From: Saccharopolyspora kobensis
Lineage (GTDB): Bacteria; Actinomycetota; Actinomycetes; Mycobacteriales; Pseudonocardiaceae
Length of the DNA stretch: 64,000 nt
Direction: 5' to 3'
Assembly (NCBI RefSeq): GCF_900108315.1
Contig: NZ_FNVB01000010.1
Coordinates: forward strand, 62,001-126,000
This document shows, piece by piece, positions 7,510 through 16,306 of this stretch. Position 1 is the stretch's first letter. Each line of letters starts with the position of its first letter. A program made the translations under genes and the position numbers. The notes below the pieces were generated by a model that did not search any database, was not told the DNA's origin, and saw only the letters and a program-made list of their open reading frames with translations.

Positions 7510-9237
7510 GTGGAGAATGCGATCGTGCCCGCGAACGACAACAACACCCTCGCCGGCGCCGGTCGGCTGATCGGTGACCGGTACCGCCTGGAACGCAAGC
7601 TCGGCGGCGGTGCGATGGGCACCGTGTGGGCCGGCACCGACGAACTGCTGCGCCGCCCGGTGGCGGTCAAGGAGGTCAAGCTCCCGCCGGGGATGCCCGA
7701 CGAGGAAGCCGCCGAGATGCGCGAGCGCGCGCTCCGCGAGGCACGGGCGATCGCGGTGCTGTCGCATCCCAACGTGGTGACCCTCTACGACGTCGCCCGC
7801 GATGGCGGCGAGCCGTTCGTGGTCATGGAGCTGGTGCCGTCGCAGAGCCTCGCGGCGATCCTCGAGGAGCACGGCGCGCTCGACGACCAGCAGATCGCGG
7901 TGATCGTCGACGGCGTCGCGGCCGGGCTGGACGCCGCGCACCGGGCGGGCATCGTGCACCGCGACGTCAAGCCGGGCAACGTGCTCATCGGCGACGACGG
8001 CCGGATCAAGGTCAGCGACTTCGGCATCTCCCGCAACATCGCCGAGCACACCCTGACCAGCACCGGGATCCTGCTGGGCACCCCGGCCTACATCGCGCCC
8101 GAGGTCGCGGCGGGCGAGGGCGTGCGGGCATCGGCCGACCTGTGGGGGCTGGGCGCGACGATGTTCGCCGTCGTCGAGGGCCGGGCACCCTACGACGTCG
8201 GTGACGATCCGCTGGCCACCGTGACCGAGGTGGTGCGCGGCCCCGTCCCGCAGGTGAGCCGCTCCGGCCCGATCGGCGAGATCATCAGCGGGCTGATGGT
8301 CAAGGACCCGACGCGGCGGATGTCGCTGACCGAGGTCCGCCGCCGGGTGCAGCACCTGCTGCCGCCGCCGGGCGCGCGCCCGTTCGCGATGCTGCTCGAC
8401 CCGGAGGCCCCCACGGTGCGGGTTCGCTCGCTGGTGCCGCCGACCCCATCGAACCCGCCACCGCCGCGGCCGAAGCAGCCCACCCTCGGCGCGCAGGCCG
8501 CCCCGCTGGCCCGCGACCCCGGGCTGCCGCCGTTCGAGCTGAAGGACCCGCCGCCGCGCCGCCGCTCGCCGTGGGCCGCGGTCGCGCTGGGCGTGGCCGC
8601 CGTCGTGCTCTTCGCCGCCGCGCTGGCCGGTGGCTTCGCCCTCACCCGGCTCTCCCTGGGCAAGGACGTCCTGCCCGAGCCCGGGACGCCGTCGAGCCCT
8701 GCCGCGGAGACGCCGCTGGCCGAGCAGCTCGGCTTGGTCGAGACCGCCGGCAACGCCAAGCACACCGCCGCTCCCTCGGGCGGGAAGTTCCAGATCCTGG
8801 CGCCGCAAGCGAGCCCCGGCGGCTGGCAGACGTTCCAGAGCGAGCGCACCGATGTCGCCAACAGCCTGGTGACGTCCTACGTGTCGCCGGACGGCCTCTT
8901 CGAGATCGCCGTGCAGCGCTACGGCAACTTCTTCAGCTCCGGCCACGACATCGACGACTACCTGGACCGGCTGCCGCTGAGCGTGAGCGGCGGGAACCAG
9001 ATCCAGGTGGACAGCGTGACCGACAACGGCGACGGCAAGCGGCTGATCTACACGACGACGGTGCGGCCGATGCTCAACGGGCAGGCCGACCCCGCCCCGC
9101 GCACCACGGAGGCGGAGCTGGTCCGCCGGGACGACGACCTGTGGATCGTGCGGGTCACCGGGCCGCCCGGGCTGAGCTCCCAGAGCCAGGCGATGCTCAA
9201 CGAGATCGCACCGACCCTCGACACCAGCGCGTCCTGA
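7510..9237 (+). CDS. Transmembrane Ser/Thr protein kinase (PknB-type)
   Basis: This is a Hanks-type eukaryotic-like kinase of 575 residues. The N-terminal catalytic domain (about 20-280) has the glycine loop [12 protein letters not shown], the ATP-binding Lys in VAVKEVKL, the catalytic loop HRDVKPGN (about 150-157), DFG and an APE-type IAPEV. A Pro-rich juxtamembrane linker with several Thr/Ser follows. One membrane helix (about 355-378) and an extracytoplasmic domain of about 190 residues without PASTA repeats complete it. The extracellular part presumably senses an unknown signal. GTG 7510 is followed in frame by a second GTG at 7525. It precedes pnp by 59 bp on the same strand. Confidence 0.93.
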   Translation: MENAIVPANDNNTLAGAGRLIGDRYRLERKLGGGAMGTVWAGTDELLRRPVAVKEVKLPPGMPDEEAAEMRERALREARAIAVLSHPNVVTLYDVARDGGEPFVVMELVPSQSLAAILEEHGALDDQQIAVIVDGVAAGLDAAHRAGIVHRDVKPGNVLIGDDGRIKVSDFGISRNIAEHTLTSTGILLGTPAYIAPEVAAGEGVRASADLWGLGATMFAVVEGRAPYDVGDDPLATVTEVVRGPVPQVSRSGPIGEIISGLMVKDPTRRMSLTEVRRRVQHLLPPPGARPFAMLLDPEAPTVRVRSLVPPTPSNPPPPRPKQPTLGAQAAPLARDPGLPPFELKDPPPRRRSPWAAVALGVAAVVLFAAALAGGFALTRLSLGKDVLPEPGTPSSPAAETPLAEQLGLVETAGNAKHTAAPSGGKFQILAPQASPGGWQTFQSERTDVANSLVTSYVSPDGLFEIAVQRYGNFFSSGHDIDDYLDRLPLSVSGGNQIQVDSVTDNGDGKRLIYTTTVRPMLNGQADPAPRTTEAELVRRDDDLWIVRVTGPPGLSSQSQAMLNEIAPTLDTSAS

Positions 9238-9296
9238 CGAGCCCGGCGGGGCGTGCTCGCAACGCGAAGCCGGAAAAGCCTCTAAGCTGCGCGGCC

Positions 9297-10106
9297 GTGA
9301 CCTCTAGTACTGCTATCGACACGTCCGCCTCCGCTTCGGCCGCCGCCACCGCGCTCGCCGAGGCCACCGGCGTCGAACGCCACGACCTGGTCGTCGTGCT
9401 CGGTTCCGGCTGGCAGCCCGCCGCCGAGGAGATCGGCTCGCCCGCCGCCGAGATCGGCATGGCCGAGCTGCCGGGCTTCACCGCACCGGGCGCGATCGGG
9501 CACAGCGGCAAGATCCGCTCGGTGCAGGTGGGCGACAAGCGGGCGCTCGTCATGCTCGGCCGCACGCACCTCTACGAGGGCAAGGGCATCGACCCGGTGG
9601 CGCACGGCGTGCGCACCGCGATCGCGGCCGGGTGCCGCACGGTGGTGCTCACCAACGCCGCGGGCGGCCTGCGCGAGGGCATGCAGGTCGGGCAGCCGGT
9701 GCTGATCAGCGACCACGTCAACCTGACCGCGCGGTCGCCGCTGGTGGGCGCGGACTTCGTGGACCTCACCGACCTGTACTCGCCGCGGCTGCGGGAGCTC
9801 GCGCGCGGCATCGACCCGACGCTGGAGGAAGGCGTCTACGCCGGGCTGCCCGGCCCGCACTTCGAGACGCCCGCCGAGATCCGCATGCTGCGCACCATGG
9901 GCGTCGACCTGGTCGGCATGTCGACGGTGCTGGAGGCGATCGCGGCCCGCGCCGCGGGCGCCGAGGTCTTCGGCCTGTCGCTGGTGACGAACCTGGCGGC
10001 GGGGCTCAGCGGCGAACCGCTGAACCACGAGGAGGTCCTGGAAGCGGGCCGCGCGTCGGCCAGCCGCATGGGCCAGCTGCTGCGCTCGGTCGTCGAAGCC
10101 TCCTGA
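9297..10106 (+). CDS. punA: Purine nucleoside phosphorylase
   Basis: This trimeric-type (PNP/MTAP family) enzyme phosphorolyses purine (deoxy)ribonucleosides to base plus (deoxy)ribose-1-phosphate in the cytoplasm. The 269-residue product has the N-terminal phosphate loop [26 protein letters not shown] with the base-contacting region, [17 protein letters not shown] and the [13 protein letters not shown] segment. GTG 9297 was chosen for family length; about 20 non-conserved Ser/Ala-rich residues precede the core. It is followed by a phosphosugar mutase and, further on, upp. I recall the same neighbourhood in mycobacteria (deoD-pmmB-upp). Confidence 0.94.
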   Translation: MTSSTAIDTSASASAAATALAEATGVERHDLVVVLGSGWQPAAEEIGSPAAEIGMAELPGFTAPGAIGHSGKIRSVQVGDKRALVMLGRTHLYEGKGIDPVAHGVRTAIAAGCRTVVLTNAAGGLREGMQVGQPVLISDHVNLTARSPLVGADFVDLTDLYSPRLRELARGIDPTLEEGVYAGLPGPHFETPAEIRMLRTMGVDLVGMSTVLEAIAARAAGAEVFGLSLVTNLAAGLSGEPLNHEEVLEAGRASASRMGQLLRSVVEAS

Positions 10107-10197
10107 AGTCCAGCTCCGAGACCCGTTCTGCGCGGCGGTGCGGGCAGTGAAGCCTCGGCGTCCGCTTGGTCTCCGACCCGTTGACCAGCACGTGGGC

Positions 10198-10226
10198 TCG
10201 TGAGCGCGGGATTTTCGCGCTCACGA
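10198..10226. terminator. Perfect 11-bp stem hairpin after punA
   Basis: TCGTGAGCGCG and its exact complement surround the 7-nt loop GGATTTT. It lies in the 187-bp gap between punA and the phosphomutase gene. The outer GTGAGCG/CGCTCAC half matches the hairpins at 19621, 28071 and 58925, so it appears to be a shortened member of that family. It may terminate or attenuate between two same-strand genes. Confidence 0.55.
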
Positions 10227-10293
10227 CCCCACGGGATCGCGGCGGAGCTGGGATGATCTCCGCTCGGGTGTTGGCATTCGCATCGGAGGCCTC

Positions 10294-11940
10294 GTGGGCG
10301 AATCGGTGGAAGTGTGCGGGACTGGCGCGCGGGCCGCGGCTGAGCGGTGGATCGCGGAGGACGTCGATCCGGGTGCGCGGGCGGAGCTGCAGCGGCTCGT
10401 CGACGCCGACTCGCCGGAACTGGCGGACCGGATGTCCGGGATGCCGCGGTTCGGCACCGCGGGTCTGCGCGCCGCGGTGCGCGCCGGGGCGAACGGCATG
10501 AACCGCGCGGTGGTCGTGCGCACGACCGCCGGGGTGGCGAAGTGGCTCGACGAGCACGGCCACGGCGGCGGTGTCGTGGTGGTCGGCCGGGACGCGCGGC
10601 ACGGATCGGCCGATTTCGCCGCCGACACCGCCGGTGTGCTGGCGGCCGCCGGTTTCGACGTGCGGGTGCTGCCCGAGCCGCTGCCGACGCCGGTGCTCGC
10701 GCACGCGGTGCGCGCGCTGGACGCCGTCGCGGGCATCCAGATCACCGCCTCGCACAACCCGCCGCAGGACAACGGGTACAAGCTGTACCTGCGTGGCGGC
10801 ACCCACCTGGTGAACCCCACCGACAGCGAGATCGAGGCCGCCGTCGCCGCTGCTCCGGCGGCGAACTCGGTGCCGCGCGCGGAGAGCTGGTCGGTCCACT
10901 CCTCGGCGCTGGAGGACTACCTCGCCCGGGTCGCGACGCTGCCGCGCGGCAGCGCCCGCGGGCTGCGGATCGCGGCGACCGCGCTGCACGGCGTCGGCGC
11001 CCGGCCGCTGCGGGAGGCGCTGCACCGCGCGGGTTTCGACGACGTGCACCTGGTCGCTTCGCAGGCCGATCCGGACCCGGACTTCCCCACCGTCGGGTTC
11101 CCGAACCCGGAGGAGCCGGGGACGACGGACGCGCTGCTGGCGCTGGCCGCGGAGGTCGGCGCGGACCTGGCGATCGCGCTGGACCCGGACGCCGACCGGT
11201 GCGCGCTCGGCGCGCCGGTGGACGGCGTCTGGCGGATGTTCCGCGGCGACGAGACCGGCGTCCTGCTCGCCTGGCACATCCTGTCCACTTTGGACCGCGA
11301 GGCGGCGCCGGACCCGCTGGTGGCCACGACGATCGTCTCCGCGACCATGCTGCGCTCGATCGCCGCGGAGTTCGGTGTCCGCTACGACGAGACGCTGACC
11401 GGGTTCAAGTGGCTGGTGCGCGCCGGGGACGGCGCGGGAACCGGGCTGGTCTACGCCTACGAGGAAGCGCTCGGCCACTGCGTCGACCCGGACTTCGTGC
11501 GCGACAAGGACGGCATCTCCACCGCGGTGCTGGCCGCCGACCTGGCCGCCGCGCTGAAGGCCGCGGGGCGCTCGCTCCCGCAGCTGCTCGACGAGCTCTC
11601 CACCGAGCACGGCCTGCACGAGACCGGGCAGATCTCGGTCCGGGTCTCCGACCTGAGCGTGATCCCCCGGACCATGCGGCGGCTGCGGGCGCAGCCCCCG
11701 GCGCAGCTCGCCGGGACCACTGTGGACGTCCGTGACCTGCTGCCGGAGACCGACGCGTTGGTGGTCACCGGCGCAGGCGGCCTGCGGGTGGTCATCCGGC
11801 CGTCCGGCACCGAGCCGAAGCTCAAGTGCTACCTGCAGGTCGTCGAACAGGTCGACGACCTGCCCACCGCCAAGCGGCGCGCCGCGGACCGCCTCGCCGC
11901 GCTGGAGCGCGCCGTTTCCGAACTCGTGCGAGGAGGCTGA
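10294..11940 (+). CDS. pmmB: Phospho-sugar mutase (phosphomannomutase/phosphoglucomutase family)
   Basis: An alpha-D-phosphohexomutase of 548 residues, which interconverts 1- and 6- (or 5-) phosphosugars through a phosphoserine. Visible motifs are RFGTAGLR near the N terminus, the catalytic Ser153 in TASHNP, the Mg-binding loop DPDADR (Asp297, Asp299, Asp301), FRGDE and the phosphate-binding RPSGTEPKLK near the C terminus. Placement beside punA and in the deo gene set suggests that it may supply phosphopentomutase activity, making ribose-5-phosphate from ribose-1-phosphate; this is inference. GTG 10294 has GGAGG seven bases upstream. The next gene starts one base after its stop. Confidence 0.92.
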   Translation: MGESVEVCGTGARAAAERWIAEDVDPGARAELQRLVDADSPELADRMSGMPRFGTAGLRAAVRAGANGMNRAVVVRTTAGVAKWLDEHGHGGGVVVVGRDARHGSADFAADTAGVLAAAGFDVRVLPEPLPTPVLAHAVRALDAVAGIQITASHNPPQDNGYKLYLRGGTHLVNPTDSEIEAAVAAAPAANSVPRAESWSVHSSALEDYLARVATLPRGSARGLRIAATALHGVGARPLREALHRAGFDDVHLVASQADPDPDFPTVGFPNPEEPGTTDALLALAAEVGADLAIALDPDADRCALGAPVDGVWRMFRGDETGVLLAWHILSTLDREAAPDPLVATTIVSATMLRSIAAEFGVRYDETLTGFKWLVRAGDGAGTGLVYAYEEALGHCVDPDFVRDKDGISTAVLAADLAAALKAAGRSLPQLLDELSTEHGLHETGQISVRVSDLSVIPRTMRRLRAQPPAQLAGTTVDVRDLLPETDALVVTGAGGLRVVIRPSGTEPKLKCYLQVVEQVDDLPTAKRRAADRLAALERAVSELVRGG

Positions 11941-11941
11941 G

Positions 11942-12397
11942 ATGCCCCGGCTGCTGATCGTGCACCACACCCCGTCGCCCGGGATGCAGGCGCTGTTCGA
12001 ACAGGTCGTCGCCGGCGCGACCACCGACGAGATCGAAGGCGTCGAGGTGGTGCGCCGCGCGGCGCTGAGCGCGACCGCCAGCGACGTCCTCGAAGCCGAC
12101 GGCTACCTGCTGGGCACCCCGGCGAACCTCGGCTACATCAGCGGCGCGCTCAAGCACTTCTTCGACACGATCTACTACCCGTGCCTGGACTCCACCGCGG
12201 GTCGCCCGTTCGGCTACTACGTGCACGGCAACGAGGGCGTGGAGGGCGCGCAGCGCGCGATCCGGTCGATCACCACGGGGCTCTCCTGGCAGCAGGTCGC
12301 CGAACCGGTCACGGTCCTGGGCGCCCCGGACAAGGCCGATCTGGCGGCCTGCTGGGAGCTGGGCGCGACCATCGCGGCCGGGCTCATGATCGAGTGA
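11942..12397 (+). CDS. Flavodoxin-like NAD(P)H-dependent reductase family protein
   Basis: This 151-residue protein has a flavodoxin-like fold signature. The N-terminal strand LLIVHHTPSPGM matches the FMN phosphate loop, LLGTPANLGYISGALKHFFD is the typical WrbA/flavodoxin segment, and YYVHGNEGVEGA forms the third flavin loop. The ATG lies one base after the phosphomutase stop, with AGGAGG upstream, so the two are co-transcribed. Its substrate is unknown. I recall the same pairing in other actinobacteria, but no metabolic link is evident from sequence. Confidence 0.85.
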   Translation: MPRLLIVHHTPSPGMQALFEQVVAGATTDEIEGVEVVRRAALSATASDVLEADGYLLGTPANLGYISGALKHFFDTIYYPCLDSTAGRPFGYYVHGNEGVEGAQRAIRSITTGLSWQQVAEPVTVLGAPDKADLAACWELGATIAAGLMIE

Positions 12398-12480
12398 CGC
12401 GGGCACCCGGGTTTCCGGTCGCGCAACAGCAGAAGAACCCCAGTTGATCTTGATACGAAGCCGCGGAGTAACCTGATCGT

Positions 12481-12506
12481 GTCGTCGGGGCGCGCCCCTT
12501 GACGAC
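12481..12506. terminator. GC-rich hairpin downstream of the flavodoxin-like gene
   Basis: GTCGTC and GACGAC enclose the self-complementary GGGGCGCGCCCC. It lies 84 bp after the preceding stop and about 180 bp before the next start, so it may end the kinase-to-flavodoxin transcription unit. It has no T-run. The rest of 12398-12683 shows no gene. Confidence 0.4.
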
Positions 12507-12683
12507 AGGGGGCGCCCTGGGCAAAGCCCGCCTTCCCTCATCAACGTGCGATGTTCGGGGCGCCCTCCTCCTCGCGCTCGGTAACGGTGCAGATCCCCCG
12601 AACCACCCCATCCAGGCCGTCGGAAGACATCTCCGCAGGGACTCCGGCAGCATTTGCGGGGCCCGAGGGGTTACGCTGCGACA

Positions 12684-13019
12684 GTGAGTGAGGAATCGAT
12701 CCGACTCGAACTCGACGACTCCGGCGTCTCCGTGGATCTCCCACAGCCCCCTGGTTCACACGACCAGGTTCAGGGCGTTCCCTACCGACCTGTCGAGTTC
12801 CGCGACAACGACCTACCGGCCGCCTTGGAGCGTTCCGCCAAGTGGCTCCGCGCAGCTCAGGACTGGTTGGGCGAACCGCTCGACGTCATCGCAGTCCACC
12901 TGGACTACGACGATCGCGAGGGTGCCCCCTACTACGACCTGAAGTTGCTCTGCAACGAAGAGGACCTGGCGGGCGCACCGATCGCGATGCGCAAGCTGCA
13001 AAGCGGACCCGCCGCCTGA
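12684..13019 (+). CDS. Hypothetical protein, 111 residues
   Basis: An acidic, soluble protein with no signal peptide or membrane helix and no family that I recognise. Its middle part (ERSAKWLRAAQDWL, then DVIAVHLDYDDREG, then YYDLKLLCNEED) looks like a compact alpha/beta domain. GTG 12684 starts a normal-looking N terminus (MSEESIRLELDD); the ten codons before it in frame are Arg/Gly-rich and match the non-coding leader in composition. It ends before a strong hairpin that separates it from the convergent toxin-like gene. Confidence 0.6.
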   Translation: MSEESIRLELDDSGVSVDLPQPPGSHDQVQGVPYRPVEFRDNDLPAALERSAKWLRAAQDWLGEPLDVIAVHLDYDDREGAPYYDLKLLCNEEDLAGAPIAMRKLQSGPAA

Positions 13020-13035
13020 CCCGCACAACGATCGC

Positions 13036-13068
13036 GGTGGCCCGGCCGGAGATACCGACCGGGCCACC
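13036..13068. terminator. Bidirectional terminator hairpin between convergent genes
   Basis: GGTGGCCCGG pairs perfectly with CCGGGCCACC around a 13-nt loop. It lies 17 bp after the stop at 13019 and 19 bp before the convergent stop at 13087. Position and stem strength support a shared terminator. Confidence 0.6.
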
Positions 13069-13086
13069 ACCGCGTCCGGGCCCGGT

Positions 13087-13467
13087 TCACGCCTTCGGCT
13101 TCGCCCAGGACTCCAGGTGACCAGCGATTTCGGGAAGCTCCAGCTGGTCACGGCCGACCTCGCGGACCATCTCCAGCGCCGCGTCGTCGGCGGCCTCCAC
13201 CCACCAGCCGTTGAGGTCGCACATCGCCACCGCGGCCACCCACGCCAGCCGCCAGTTGCCGCCCGCCAGCGGGCGGGTGCGGACGATCGAGTCCAGCAGC
13301 GCGGCGGACTTCAGCCACAACGTCTCGTAGGCCGGCACGCCGAACACCTCGGCGTGCGGCCGGTACGCGGCCGCGTCGAGCAGGCCGCCGTCCCGCACCA
13401 TCAGGTCGCCGTCGGTCACCGCCGTGGCGAGCAGGAGCAGATCCGACGTGTCGAGGTAAACGATCAC
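13087..13467 (-). CDS. Doc/Fic-like toxin homologue with degenerate active site
   Basis: The 126-residue protein resembles death-on-curing (Doc) toxins, Fic-fold kinases that phosphorylate EF-Tu. It shares their layout (GLLDAAAYRP, FG..AYETLWLKSAALLDSIVR, then the Fic motif, then DLNGW). The Fic motif, normally HPFxDGNKR, reads RPLAGGNWR at residues 65-73: the catalytic His is Arg, Asp is Gly and Lys is Trp. Gly-Asn and the last Arg are kept. If the family call is right, it is probably inactive or has changed chemistry. It starts 15 bases after the stop of a ribbon-helix-helix antitoxin gene. Confidence 0.7.
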   Translation of the reverse strand: MIVYLDTSDLLLLATAVTDGDLMVRDGGLLDAAAYRPHAEVFGVPAYETLWLKSAALLDSIVRTRPLAGGNWRLAWVAAVAMCDLNGWWVEAADDAALEMVREVGRDQLELPEIAGHLESWAKPKA

Positions 13468-13482
13468 GCGGTCAATGTTCGA

Positions 13483-13689
13483 TCATGCGGTGCCGAGCTT
13501 GTCCAGCAAGCCCCGGTATCGCGGCAGCACCCGCTGCACGACCTCGTCGAGCTGCTGCTCCTTCTGCTGCCGCGCCCAGCGGTCGGCCAGCGCGCTGCGC
13601 ACGACCTCCTGCTTGGAGCGACCTTCGGCCGCCGCCAGCTCGGCGAGCCGCTGGTTCTCTTCATCGGTGAGGCGCAGGGTCATGGCCAT
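13483..13689 (-). CDS. Ribbon-helix-helix (CopG-type) antitoxin
   Basis: A 68-residue protein. Its first 45 residues (MTLRLTDEENQRLAELAAAEGRSKQEVVRSAL) form the RHH pattern of a beta strand, two helices and a hydrophobic spacing typical of MetJ/Arc/CopG antitoxins. The rest is a charged helical tail that could bind the toxin. ATG 13689 starts with MAMTLRL; a longer frame exists upstream but would run through the likely operator at 13697-13715. It is transcribed before the Doc-like gene with 15-bp spacing, as in type II toxin-antitoxin operons. Confidence 0.78.
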   Translation of the reverse strand: MAMTLRLTDEENQRLAELAAAEGRSKQEVVRSALADRWARQQKEQQLDEVVQRVLPRYRGLLDKLGTA

Positions 13690-13696
13690 GCCGCGA

Positions 13697-13715
13697 TGGT
13701 ATCGCGCTGATACCA
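13697..13715. promoter_or_regulatory. Putative autoregulatory operator of the toxin-antitoxin operon
   Basis: TGGTATC and GATACCA form a perfect 7-bp inverted repeat with the 5-bp spacer GCGCT, ending eight bases before the antitoxin ATG. RHH antitoxins commonly bind such short dyads at their own promoter. Assignment rests on position and symmetry only. Confidence 0.5.
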
Positions 13716-13716
13716 C

Positions 13717-14000
13717 TCGCGGGAGGCGATAGTTTCGGACGATGAGTCCCTCTCATCCCGGTCGGCAACCGTGACCGCGATACCCGGCACCCGGCGGGCG
13801 CACAGGTCGTCGCCGAGCGCCGAAGGCGCTTCCGGGCCCATCCGCGCAGCTTGCGCCGCTGCAGGTTCTCGGCGTTCGCCTGGCGAGGACGGCCCGGCCG
13901 CCGCGCATCGGTCATGCACAAGACCGAGCACCCGCAGCCCGGGCGGGCGTTGAGGTTCCGCTACCCGCACCGCCACGCAGAACGAGTTTGGAAGACCTCA
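13717..14000. other. Intergenic region, no gene supported
   Basis: The 284 bp between the antitoxin operon and the divergent TetR gene contain open frames on the minus strand, but their composition (Arg/Pro/Ala-rich, no start signals) looks like shadow sequence. It should hold both promoters. I see no repeat, tRNA or structured element. Confidence 0.4.
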
Positions 14001-14588
14001 ATGGCTAGACCGCGAGCGCACGACGACGCCTTGCGCACCCGGCTGCTGGATCGCGCGGGCGAACTGCTGTCCGCACAGGGCCCGGAGGGGCTCGGCCTGC
14101 GGCGGCTGGCCGCGGACGTCGGGACCTCCACCACCGCGGTGTACTCGCTGTTCGGCGGCAAGCCGGGCCTGGTCCGCGAGCTGTACGCGGAGGGCTTCCA
14201 GCGGCTCGGCGACCGGATGGCGCAGGTGCCCCGCACCGACGACCCGGTGGCCGACATGTGCGCGCTCGGCCTGGCCTACCGGGAGAGCGCGCTGGCCAAC
14301 CCGCACTTCTACTCGATCATGTTCGGCCGGGCGGTGCCGGACTTCGTCCCGGACGAGGAATCGGTGCAGACCGCGCTGCGCAGCATCCGGCCGCTTGAGG
14401 ACGCCGTCGCTCGCGGCATCGAGCAGGGCCTGCTGGCCGACACCGACCCGGGCGAGATCACCTTCGCCGCCTGGGCCCTGGTGCACGGCCTGGTCTCGCT
14501 GGAGCTGAACTCCCCGCTGGCCCGCGACGACACCAGCGCCCGCTACGAGCGGGCGCTGGTGAACGGTATCGCAGGTTGGAGGCGCTGA
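14001..14588 (+). CDS. TetR/AcrR-family transcriptional regulator
   Basis: The 195-residue protein has an N-terminal TetR helix-turn-helix (about 10-55; LRRLAADVGTSTTAVYSLFGGKPGLVRELY is the HTH with recognition helix around TTAVYSLFGGK). A ligand-binding domain follows, with the WHG-type segment (ANPHFYSIMFGRAVP) seen in TetR_C proteins of actinobacteria. ATG 14001 was chosen at the family-typical start (MARPRAHDDALR). It is convergent with the chitinase gene, and its target is unknown. Confidence 0.9.
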   Translation: MARPRAHDDALRTRLLDRAGELLSAQGPEGLGLRRLAADVGTSTTAVYSLFGGKPGLVRELYAEGFQRLGDRMAQVPRTDDPVADMCALGLAYRESALANPHFYSIMFGRAVPDFVPDEESVQTALRSIRPLEDAVARGIEQGLLADTDPGEITFAAWALVHGLVSLELNSPLARDDTSARYERALVNGIAGWRR

Positions 14589-14678
14589 CCCCGGAGCGAC
14601 GGGGGGTTGTGGTCCCCGGGGCCAGCGCGTCGTGCCCGACCTGGCGTCACCACACCGAGCACGACCGTTCGCCGGGCC

Positions 14679-16058
14679 CTAGCCGAGGGCCGTGTGGAGG
14701 GCGGTCATCAGCTCGCCGTCCGGGGTGTCGCCGTCGAGCGACCAGATCATCGCGCCGCCGAGGCCCTGCTTCTTCAGGTAGTCGACCTTGCGCTTGATCT
14801 CGGTCGGGTCGTCGTAGGTCCAGAACGTGGTCCCGTCGAAGAGCCAGGCGAAACCGGCCTGCTCGTCGCGGTGCAGGGTGTACTGACCGGCCTTGGACTT
14901 GAGCACCTTGTAGTCCTCGATGCCCGCCTCCCAGGTCGCCGGAGCGGGTCCGGTCGAGTTCTGGAACAGGCCGTTGTTCTGGTTCGTCACACCGGTCCAG
15001 CCACGTCCGTAGAACGGCACGCCGAGCACCATCTTGTCGTTCGGCGCGCCTGCCGTGCGCCAGGCGTTGATGGTCTGGTCGATGCTCCACTTCTCCGGCG
15101 ACGGGTCGCCCTCCGGGCTGAGGATCGCCGACTGGTGGTTGGTCGTCGGGTCGTAGGCGCCGTGCAGGTCGTAGCCCTGGATCGTGCCGAAGGTCAGCAG
15201 GTCGAAGACCTTGGGCACCTCGAACCCGGCCTCGATCTTCGCCGGGTCGGCGGGCAGGAAGGCGCTGATGTCGTAGGTCTTGCCCGTCTCCTTGCCGACG
15301 GCGTCGAGCTGGGTGCGCCACTCCTGCAGCAGCGCGGTGAAGTTCTGCTTGTCGGCCGGGTCGACCACGTTGCCGGGGCCGCCCTCGGAGCCGGGCCACT
15401 CCCAGTCGAGGTCGACGCCGTCGAAGATGCCCGCCGCGACGCCGTCGCCGCCCTGCGGCTCGCCGCCGATCTTGGGCATGTTGCCGCGGATCCACATGTC
15501 GATGCAGGACTTCACGTGCGCGGCGCGCGACTGCGGGGTGGCCGCCGCGTTGTGGAAGTTCTTCGACCAGGTCCAGCCGCCGAAGGAGATGTAGACCTTC
15601 AGGTGCGGGTACTTCGCCTTGAGCTGCTTGAGCTGGTTGAGGTTGCCTGCCAGCGGCTGGTCGTAGGCGTCGGCCTGGCCGCTGACGGTCTGCTCGGCGG
15701 TGAACCGGCGCTGGTAGTCGGCCCAGGCGTCGCCCTCACCGGTCTGGTTGACCTGGAAGCACTGGCCCGCGGTGTTGAGGTTGCCGAAGGCGTAGTTGAT
15801 GTGGGTCAGCTTCGCGGCCGTGCCGGAGGTGTCGAGGTTCTTGACGAAGTAGTTGCGGCCGTAGATCGACCACTGGGTGAAGTAGCCGACCTTGCGGGCG
15901 GCGGCCTGCGACTGGGCCTCGTCGGCGGCTTGCGGCCGGGTGTCCGCCGGGGCGTCGGTGGCGCCCGCCGGGGAGGCCAGCAGGGGCAGTCCCAGTGCGA
16001 GGACCGAGGCGAGCAGCACCGGGAGCCGGAACGGGAATCTGCGACTTCGAGAGGACAT
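14679..16058 (-). CDS. Secreted GH18 chitinase
   Basis: A family 18 glycoside hydrolase that cleaves beta-1,4-N-acetylglucosamine polymers outside the cell. The 459-residue protein has a signal peptide (about 1-33, ending ASPAGA) and one catalytic TIM barrel. The barrel contains KVYISFGGWTWS and the catalytic motif DGVDLDWEWP (213-222, acid/base Glu220). Chitin-binding Trp and Tyr residues include the terminal GGAMIWSLDGD. No separate carbohydrate-binding or fibronectin domain is present, so it is a compact enzyme. Two DasR-type boxes lie 38-71 bp upstream, implying control by N-acetylglucosamine status. GGAG sits seven bases before the ATG. Confidence 0.95.
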   Translation of the reverse strand: MSSRSRRFPFRLPVLLASVLALGLPLLASPAGATDAPADTRPQAADEAQSQAAARKVGYFTQWSIYGRNYFVKNLDTSGTAAKLTHINYAFGNLNTAGQCFQVNQTGEGDAWADYQRRFTAEQTVSGQADAYDQPLAGNLNQLKQLKAKYPHLKVYISFGGWTWSKNFHNAAATPQSRAAHVKSCIDMWIRGNMPKIGGEPQGGDGVAAGIFDGVDLDWEWPGSEGGPGNVVDPADKQNFTALLQEWRTQLDAVGKETGKTYDISAFLPADPAKIEAGFEVPKVFDLLTFGTIQGYDLHGAYDPTTNHQSAILSPEGDPSPEKWSIDQTINAWRTAGAPNDKMVLGVPFYGRGWTGVTNQNNGLFQNSTGPAPATWEAGIEDYKVLKSKAGQYTLHRDEQAGFAWLFDGTTFWTYDDPTEIKRKVDYLKKQGLGGAMIWSLDGDTPDGELMTALHTALG

Positions 16059-16095
16059 GGCGACTCCTACTTCATCGGGGGGATCGCTCCATGTG

Positions 16096-16129
16096 TGGTA
16101 TAGACCATATTCGGATCAGGTCTAGACCA
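16096..16129 (-). promoter_or_regulatory. Two DasR-responsive elements (dre boxes) upstream of the chitinase
   Basis: TGGTATAGACCA at 16096-16107 is a perfect dyad apart from its centre, and AGGTCTAGACCA at 16118-16129 matches the Streptomyces dre core TGGTCTAGACCA at 11 of 12 positions. They are 22 bp apart centre to centre, on nearly the same helix face, and cover the likely promoter. In streptomycetes GntR-family DasR binds such sites at chitinase promoters and releases them with GlcN-6-phosphate. No dasR gene is in this window. Confidence 0.75.
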
Positions 16130-16306
16130 GCTATCGCCTGTTCGGCCGAAAACTGCTGCTGCGGCCGGACTCCGGGAGAACCTCCACCTGGAGACGCCTC
16201 GGACCAGGGAATTCCCAGTTTTCCGGGCAGAGCGAAACCTCCCCCGACCGAGGCGCAGGCCCGAGCGGAGGAGGTTCTCGCTATTGCGTTAAATCCGGGA
16301 AGGGGA

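Noticed and set aside
13680-13976. Minus-strand open frame upstream of the antitoxin as a third toxin-antitoxin gene
   Set aside because: It overlaps the operator and has no ribosome binding site; the composition is Arg/Pro/Ala-rich and non-coding-like.
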